Below, one piece after another: positions 56,480-64,000 of a DNA stretch of 64,000 nucleotides. Under the pieces are notes generated by a model, which had not been told where the DNA came from, made no database searches, and saw only the letters and a list, made by a program, of their open reading frames with translations. A program made the translations under genes and the position numbers. The DNA comes from Serinus canaria (taxonomy: Eukaryota > Chordata > Aves > Passeriformes > Fringillidae): the NCBI RefSeq assembly GCF_022539315.1, contig NC_066316.1, forward strand, positions 5,037,501 to 5,101,500. Direction: 5' to 3'. The first letter of the stretch is position 1. Every line of letters begins with the position of its first letter.

Positions 56480-57800
56480 GGAATTTTCCTGCCTTATCAC
56501 CAGGGCTCAGCTAACTTCACTAACACTAATCAGAGCTGGAATCATTCATTCAAGGATTGCATGATCATGTTTTTCTTTAGCGGTGACAGCTGCCTGAGCC
56601 GCATTAGCAATGCAGATGAGTCAGCCTAATAGGTTAATGCAGAACACGCGAAAATTAGGTTTAATCCCCAGTGAAATAATCTAACATTTTCACATTTCTT
56701 GATGTTGGGATAGAGACATTGGTGGTGACTCAATTAGGTGTAATGTAGATCAAAGCAAATTTACCTTCTGGCTGAACCTTCCCCGTAGTTTAGATAGAAG
56801 AATATAAGGGTTCTTTACTAATTGGCCAATGGCTGTGGGGAGAATTATACGGAAAGTGAACCGCGCTCCGGATCGGGGTCTGGAGCGGGGCACGGCCGGG
56901 CTCTGCCGACACCGGGCTGAGCGCGCAGCCCCTGCTCCTCTCCGTGCAGCCTCACAAATGAAGACGTCTGGGGGCTTTTCGGTAGTTTTATTTTGCTTCC
57001 CCCCCGCCCCGCTCCCCCATTCGTTTTTAATGTCCCGTGCCGCAATATCCCCGGCGAGGTTTGAAAGACCTTGTGCGATAAAAGGAGCGTATAAAGGAGA
57101 GGAAGAACCCCACCCACCGGTGCGCGCCCGTCTAATGTTTCCATTCCCGGGGAATAACATATCAAACAGCAATCGCTTTCAGTCGTAAAGGGAGGGGAAC
57201 AAAAAATTACATGCCCTCAGTTGCCAAATTATTTTTTGCCTTGACATCTTAATTCTTAATCCTTGTGTGTGGTCAAATCAGCCTACTATAGACAACCAAT
57301 CAAGCAATTATTCCTAAATTATATTTGCCCAGCTCACATTGATTGGTTATTCTTTTCTTATTGGGTAAGCTCATTAATTCCGAGCAGCTTGCTTATTATG
57401 CTTTCCACATCATTTTCCTTCGGAGCCTATCTACTCACACCAGCCTGCTGATGTTTCAAGATGCCACGCAGAAAAAAAAGGCCGAGTGATCTATTGCATT
57501 GTCTCTTCCAGCAATTACAATTCACATTGCTGATTAACTTTGATGTGAAAACTAATGAGATAAGGCAAGTTATCAAGGCGGACCTGATCGTCATCTCATT
57601 TATAGAGCATTTGCCATCAGTGAATGACAAAAACTAATGAAGATGTATCTGACAGCAGGCTGAGCCGCGGCCGAATTTCGTTTCTCATCAGCGAGTGCTC
57701 TGCTTCGAACTCATCAGTCTATCTGAAACATGTGGAAATTAGCTTAATAATGAAAACACTTCATCCAAATAGACAAATGTTTACATTAAAACAGCTACGT
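56480..57800. promoter_or_regulatory. Extended enhancer-like block with an inverted CCAAT pair
   Basis: Motif-dense, repeat-free sequence: GGATTGCATGATCATG, CTGAGCCGCATTAGCAATGC, GACTCAATTAGGTGTAATG. A CG-rich centre lies at 56,850-57,120. AACCAATCAA (57,294-57,303) is exactly inverted as TTGATTGGTT (57,339-57,348), and GCTCATTAATTCC follows. No exon or repeat is recognised. Confidence 0.4.
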
Positions 57801-60800
57801 GATAAATAGATGTTAAAGATTTTATGCCTTCTTGAGTCTAAACAATGGAGCACAAAATATGTTCTCATATTCACTAAATCATGCCCATAAAGCTCCCTCC
57901 CCACGTGCCGCCGCCGTACCTGCGGCAGGCTCCCCTCTCTGTGCCTCGAGATTGCCGGGCTGCGGCTCCAATCATTCGGGCTCCAACTCAGGGATGCCCG
58001 TGCCAGCACTGGGCAGGGACAGGGGAGCTGGCCCTGCCCACACCTGGGGCACACGGCTCCCAAAAGCAGCTTTTTTAGTGTTTTTTTACTTAAAGGTGCT
58101 GCTGCTGCTGCACGCTGACATTTACCCAAGGTAAAAGGGATCCGGTTGGCCCCCGGACAGAGTGTAAAGCACAGGCATAATTCATGTAAATACAGCAACG
58201 TTTCTTTCCCGAGCCGTCACCAAAAAGCCGCCTGCGGTATCAGTATAGTTTAGAAATGTTGTGATAAAAGGGAGGCAGGCAGAGCTGCTCCCATTTTTAA
58301 TATTGTGGCTTTGGTATCTTTATTTATGAGAGACTATTTCATATTTGTCGGGCACTATTTCACACGCTTCTGCTATGTCCAAACGTATCCCCGAGATGTT
58401 TTTGCATCTGGGATAAAATATTCGCCCACAATACTGGTATCAGAACAACACTATTTTTAATAAAAAAGACAGGTATCTGCAAGGCAGCAGGGTGAAACTC
58501 TCGCTTCAAAAATTATTCTAAAGACTGCCATACTTCAATTAAAATAAAGAATTGGTAAAAGATTCTCTTCCTTTACCATGATATTTCCCTCTCCCTGAAA
58601 AATATATACGGACAGGCTATAAAGCATTGCCTCCTCCAGGAAAAAACCAAACCCAAGCACCTTATCCCCAGTGTAAGAGCAACTTTAAATTTGATTTTAA
58701 AAAACCGAGTATCGAAGCAGACTGGAAAAAAAACCCCACCAAACCTAAAAAAAAAAAAAAAGAGAGCCTTTGCAGAAAAGGCACAGGAGGTCCTATAAAT
58801 TCAGTGCAGCGATGGCTCCGTGCGCACACGTGGAAAACCCAGCGGAGCTCCCGGCCGGGTCGCAGCCCCGCGGTGTCCCCAGCCCCGTCCCCTCCGCCCG
58901 GCACTCACCGCGTCCCCTGGCTCGGCCGGGAGCGCATCCGAGGGGCGGCCCCGAGCTGCCCCGGCCCTGAGCTGCCCCGGCATTGTGCGGCGCAGATTAG
59001 CCCGCACAAAGGGCCCGCATCCCGGCTAAGTTAAAAGAAAAGCCTGCTAGGAAGAGCCGGCGACAAATTACTACTTCAGCGCTGGATTAAATGTAAAAGC
59101 CCTTCACAGAGCTGCAGATAAATCCTGTGCGCTAGAAGGAACCATAAAAGTACTTGTTCAAGAGCTACAGGCACAAGTGGAAAATTGACCCCAAAGATTT
59201 TTTTTTTTTTTTAAAGTAGCCGAAGTTTATAAAATTTCTGCCGCCGCAGGGAGAGGGTCGCGGCAGCGCGGCGCTCCCGGCTGCCGCGGCCGGGCACCCG
59301 AGCTGGACACGTCTGCGGCCACCGGAGCGAGCATTCCGTGAAATCCCAGCAAGGTTTGCTTGGTGCCTTGGAGGGCTTTTGCTTTGTGTGTCTCTTGTTT
59401 GTTTGATTTACGTTTTGTCGGGTTTTTGGTCGGGTTTTGCTTGGTTTTTCTTTTTTTTTTTTTTTGTTCCCCTTGTTTCCCCCCTTTCTTTTACCCAGCT
59501 AATGAAGCAGAATGGTTTCGCTTTCACCACTCGCGCACAGAGTGGGAAAGCTCTGCTTCCATCCTCATTTCCCTTTTCCCCACGTTCCTCCCAAGCCTGC
59601 CGTGAGACCCCCGCAGCAGCGCGGGGGATGCTCCGGGCGGGCAGGACGCCGCCGCCGTGTCCCTCCGGTGCCGAACAACACGTGTCACCTGGGCACGCTT
59701 TATCTCTCCGGCTGCACAGCCATTGTTTTACATTTCTCAAGTGCCAGCCCGGCCACGGCAGCGGCCCTGCTGGCTGCCCGGGTGTGCATCTCCGTGTGCC
59801 CGCACGGAGGGACGGACGGGGAGAGGAATGCTGCTCCTCCCTCCCCCTCCCCGGCCTTTATCCCGGCCGCCTATTTTAATAAATAATTATAGGCAGCTAA
59901 AGGATTTGTTCATTCCAAAAGGTCTCCCCTTCACATTTCTCAGAGGTTCAGCTCAAGGAGACACCATGATAATAAGGCTGACTCGGGATCCCTACTCCAC
60001 AATGTCATTATGAGCGACCATTTAAAATGGAAAAAAAAAAAAAAAGTCTGTATATTATACCTAAAAGCATTACAAGGTTAGTGTCTCAGCTTGGGGAATA
60101 TTTAATGCTGCTGGGAAAGCAGCTCTGCTGCTCTGAGGAGGAGGAAAAGGGAGAAAAAAAAAACACAACGAGAGAAAAATCCTTTCTGAAACACAAGCCT
60201 AGAAAAAAGATGTTGGGAGCGAGCACGGAGATCATTTGCATTTCCAATGACTAGGACTAATCCTCCGCTACCACATTTATATTTTCTTATTACTTTTCCT
60301 AATTGTCTCCTTTTTTTTTTTTTTTTTTTTTTTTTGTCTGTAGCTTTTCCTCCCGTCTCTGTTCCCAGCTCCTCAGCCCGTTATTGTCTGGCTTGGGGCT
60401 GGATCAGCCGGAGCTGCTGCCGGCCCCTCCACACTGCCCAGGCCCCACAGCCAGGAAAGCCTGGGTGCCTCACACACACACAGAGCCTGGGTGACCTGCC
60501 AAGGAGCTGTTAGGGCTTGTTAGACTTTGCAAAAAACATTTCTGGGGGCAAGGAAGGGCTTTTTGTCTGGTGCCTGGGGCATGGCGCAGGCAGAGAGCAG
60601 CCTCAGCAGCGTCCCACCCCTGGCATGGGCACCTCAGGAACCAGCCAGCCCTGTCACCCCCTGAAAGCCACCGTGGGCTGCCGGGGGACTGGCATGGAGT
60701 GGAGAACAGACCAACCTGAACCCCTCAGCAGAGAGACAGCACCCACCCGGGGGGGCTATTCCCAAAAACCCGGACTCCCTGGGCAAGGAGCATGGTGTAA

Positions 60801-60900
60801 TCCCCAAACCCTGCTCCAGAGGCTCTCAGCTCTGAGCACACCGGGGCTGTGTCTCACCCCCAACTCACAGCCCCTGTCTCTGTTGAGGAAATTACACAAG
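57801..60900. other. Intergenic stretch
   Basis: CG-rich patches lie at 58,800-59,010 and 59,230-59,340. Poly(T) tracts lie at 59,449-59,466 and 60,310-60,336. AT-rich unique blocks lie at 58,180-58,620 and 59,880-60,120. No gene is supported. Confidence 0.5.
60310..60336. repeat. Poly(T) tract
   Basis: About 27 consecutive T residues. No adjoining LINE or SINE is recognised, so it is not clearly a retroposon tail. Confidence 0.9.
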
Positions 60901-61690
60901 TAAATGCCTGCTCGAGACCAGCCACTAAACCGCTCCCACAGTATTATCCTAAAATTTGCTAATAGTGGCTCTTTCACATAAATTAAGTGATAATGAAAAA
61001 AAGCCTCCCTTTGAATTTATATATATTTCAGCAGAGAATAATGTTTTATTTAAAATAGTTACAGCGTGCCTTTTGATTTGGAGTTTAAAGTAAATAATAT
61101 TTGTACATCTAAAACATACTCAAGACAAATGAAAAGCCTCTAGATGCTTTTGTATGAGATGCTGAAGAGCTCTACAAACTTAAAAGCACAACCTCAATTA
61201 AGCCCATCTTCATCTGGAAAAAAAATTAGCAACTGAAAGCTGAATATATTAGATAATGCACACTTGCAGGAGAGCATTCTCTTAGCAAAAAATTCTTGAT
61301 AACCAACCTAAAGCTGGCCTTCGAGTTGCTCGATGCTAATTTTGTTTGAAACTGTTTAACTAACTCTGAATAGATATCCATATTCAACAAAGACATAATT
61401 AATGGCAACCTTTTCTTCTGCTTAGAAGACATCATAACAAGCAGAAAAGTACAAAAAGATTTTTATAGTAACTAATTTAAGGACAAAGGGTTGACCTCTA
61501 GCATTTCATTAAATAAATGGAGCGAATGAAAGAAGAGTGACAGTATTCATCCTTGTTCAATTCAAGCAGCCAATTTCAAAATGCAAATCATAATCTGCAG
61601 ATGTTGGAGCCTGATATATTTTTTTAAAATATCATTTGTTCAATTTAAGAACATCAGACATTTGAATTTTAAATTAAAAAAAAAAAAAAA
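60900..61690. promoter_or_regulatory. AT-rich enhancer-like block
   Basis: About 790 bp of AT-rich unique sequence with many TAAT and ATTA cores (for example CATAATTAATGGC, GATGCTAATTTTG), ending in poly(A) at 61,677-61,690. No ORF is supported. Confidence 0.33.
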
Positions 61691-64000
61691 CAAAAACCAA
61701 ACCAAACCAATTCCCAGCTCCAGGTTTAGGCGCAGCGTGACTGCGCGCTCGGAGCCGGGGTCTGCCGGGGCTCTCCTCCCTCCCCACCTCCCCAGCCATT
61801 CATTTTAGACATTATTCTCAAAACCTTTTAATGGAGAAGTTCTGCTAAGCTGCACATTATTCCTGATTAGCACAGCTGGCCGGTGCTGCTGCCTCTGCAG
61901 CCCGGGGCTGACCGAGAGCAGCTCCGCGTGGAGCCCGGCCAGCGGCTCCATCCTCCCTCCCCACCTGTGGGCAACCTGCTCCCAGGGACCCAGGGGGATG
62001 GATCCTCCCTGGATGTGCTGCCAGGGGGCTCCTGTGGCACAGGGAGAAGTGTCCTGGCTTGGGTGGCAGAGCCCCAGAGCCCCTGCCTGGGGAGGTGACC
62101 AGAGCACAGGTGGGGACAACAATGGGTGGTGAGCTGATGCTGAATTTGGGAACACAACCCCAAACCACCAGAGCCAGGTTTTCTTTCAGGTGCCAAGGTG
62201 CAGTGGGAAAGGAGGAGATTTTGGCTGGACCATGGATGATCTGCAACCCTTTATCAGGGGAGGGATGAAGTCTCAGTCCAGCTGGACACTTGGCACACAC
62301 CTGTTCCATGGGGCTCTGGGGAAGTCAAACATGTGCCAAGGCACAGGGGGAGCCCGGGGGAGCAGCTCCAGGCCAGTGGGTATCACACACTGCACTGAGT
62401 ACATATCCACAGATCCAGGGAGGGCTTCCTTCCTCATTCCCCTCAATCCCCTGAGAGGGAAGGAAATTCACCTTTCTCCCCTGAGCAAAGGAAGCTCAGT
62501 AGTGACACTAAGGGACACTTTTAATGTGCCCAAGGGGACCAAAGGATGCGTGGCCATGCCTGGCACAACGGCAGCACGAGTTCCTCCCTTCCTGTCTCTA
62601 CACCAGCTCCAACGGCTGTTTCCAGGTTTGCAGGGATAACCCACAGGGCCTGGTGGCACTCCTGAGCCTGGGCATGTGTGGGGTTTGGTTTCTCCCAGGA
62701 AATGGCTTGAGGGTGTTTGGAAGTGTTTTTGGAGAAGCATGAGATTTTAGAATTTATTTTGGCCATTGAAACATGCAGAAGTTTCTGGCCTCACTAAACT
62801 GGGCACAGTAGACCAACACTGACATCTCTTCAGTGAGCAATTCCCTTCCTTCCTTAATAAATGGAAAAGATCCCACATTCCCACCAAAGGGCCCCTAGTT
62901 ACTGCTAAGTTACAGTGAAGCACAACCTCTGCAAAGGCATGTATATTAATTAAATTGCTGCTGATTAGGACCCATCCTAGTGCGAAGAGAGGGACTGAAA
63001 TAAACACCCAGGAGCGTCCCTGGGGAGCAGCAGAGAAGGACTGAAATAAATGCCAGGAACATCCCTGGGGAGAGGAGAGGAGAGCAGCAGCACTGTGCCG
63101 TGGCCTCACCCCGAGCAGAGCAGAGCCATTTCTGAGAGTTTTGTCCCAAGCCCTTCCCAAAGGCCACGAGCCCATCCTGGCCCCACTGGAGCTGGGCACG
63201 GGCAGGAGGAAGGGCAGGGCTTTGCCAGCCCTCCTACACAAACAGACCCTGCAGCTGTCGCAGGGCAAAATAAATGACTTCCGGAGGTTACGGAGAATAA
63301 ATGAATCCATTCAAGCATGAGTGAAGGGGACATTGTTTTCCCCCTAGGAAAAAAAAAATCTCCCCCCAACAACCTATATATTAAGGTATCAATGAACAAC
63401 AAATTCATTCAGTTATGACACAGGAAATCTAAAGCAGAATGGGCTGCAAAACAAACTCGATTTATCTGCGCCACACACGCAAGAGGAAAAAATGCCTCTT
63501 GTTGGCTGCTCTGCCAGGGCTAGGGCTCCTCTCAAGGATTCCAGCCACACACAGAGTGTTTTCTGCCAGTGCTTTAGCTGTGGGTGCGAACTTCTGAGAT
63601 TAAGATTGTTCCCTTAGGTTTATCCTCTTCAGGGACAACGTGTGCACAATACGCCTTTGGAACGTATTTAAAGCCAGGCTGCAGATGCACATAATCTCCA
63701 TCCTCCTGCACCACAAACAGGAGATGTGGAGGTTTGGTTTGTTGCTTGTTTCTTTTTTAAAGGGAGAGGAATTACCCATTCAAAGAGAAGCCGAGTTTTC
63801 TCTGTGGAAACCTTCATTTTTGTATTAGAAAAGAAGAGGCAAAAACTAAAACGCAGGCTTGAGCCAGACCCGATTTCCCAAAACATGGCAGAAGCTCCCT
63901 CCTCTCCCAGCTCTCAGCAGCAGCCCTGAGCCCACCCAGGGGACCCCATCTGTTCCACTGCATGTCTGGGCGCATGCTGTGCCTGAGGGGACACCCCCAA
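61691..64000. other. Intergenic stretch to the window end
   Basis: 61,691-62,740 is GC-rich and holds nothing I can name. A two-copy 46-bp repeat lies at 62,992-63,083. 63,340-63,480 is AT-rich. No gene is supported. Confidence 0.5.
62992..63083. repeat. 46-bp tandem duplication
   Basis: Two copies begin GGACTGAAATAAA at 62,992 and 63,038 and share CCTGGGGAG near their ends, with several substitutions. Confidence 0.88.

Noticed and set aside
1..64000. tRNA, rRNA or other structured RNA genes
   Set aside because: I saw no tRNA A/B boxes in a cloverleaf arrangement and no rRNA-like stretch. A covariance-model search could still find small ones.

Overview
The window reads as vertebrate nuclear DNA, most likely from a bird and probably a songbird. 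Split genes with GT-AG introns, CpG islands, four clear CR1 LINE fragments and one solo endogenous-retrovirus LTR of a type I associate with passerines support this. There is no operon, no prokaryotic gene and no CRISPR array. Nearly all open reading frames longer than 60 codons are chance ORFs in GC-rich or repetitive non-coding DNA.

Left part (1-28,930): one gene on the minus strand, which I identify as KIZ (kizuna, a centrosome and spindle-pole protein needed for stable mitotic centrosomes; human mutations cause rod-cone dystrophy). I rebuilt it exon by exon from splice sites and phase continuity. The terminal exon is at 17-120. Going upstream the coding exons are at 1,669, 8,302, 12,452, 13,316, 14,579, 15,209, 18,675, 19,737, 23,441, 25,411, 26,230, 26,872 and a first exon at 28,672-28,704. 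All junctions from 26,934 down to the stop codon agree in phase. Only the join from exon 1 to the next exon does not, and a weak 35-nt candidate exon at 27,956-27,990 would repair it. The resulting protein is about 580 residues. The promoter is a CpG island (about 28,620-28,930) with an ETS site, an E-box and a near-palindromic RFX X-box, which fits a centrosome/cilium gene.

Right part (28,930-64,000): no protein-coding gene that I can support. It holds a second, larger CpG island (34,650-35,570) with a splice donor on each strand, CR1 fragments (38.1, 41.5, 47.0 and 47.2 kb), several tandem repeats, and many AT-rich, repeat-free blocks dense in TAAT homeodomain-type motifs that look like conserved non-coding elements. 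In other vertebrates KIZ lies near XRN2, NKX2-4, NKX2-2, PAX1 and FOXA2. My inference is that this flank, and some KIZ introns, carry long-range enhancers of that developmental neighbourhood, with KIZ as a bystander.

I found no clearly new biological system. The items most worth checking are the KIZ exon 1 puzzle, the X-box, candidate cassette exons, a perfect 20-bp hairpin, the enhancer-like blocks and the second CpG island.
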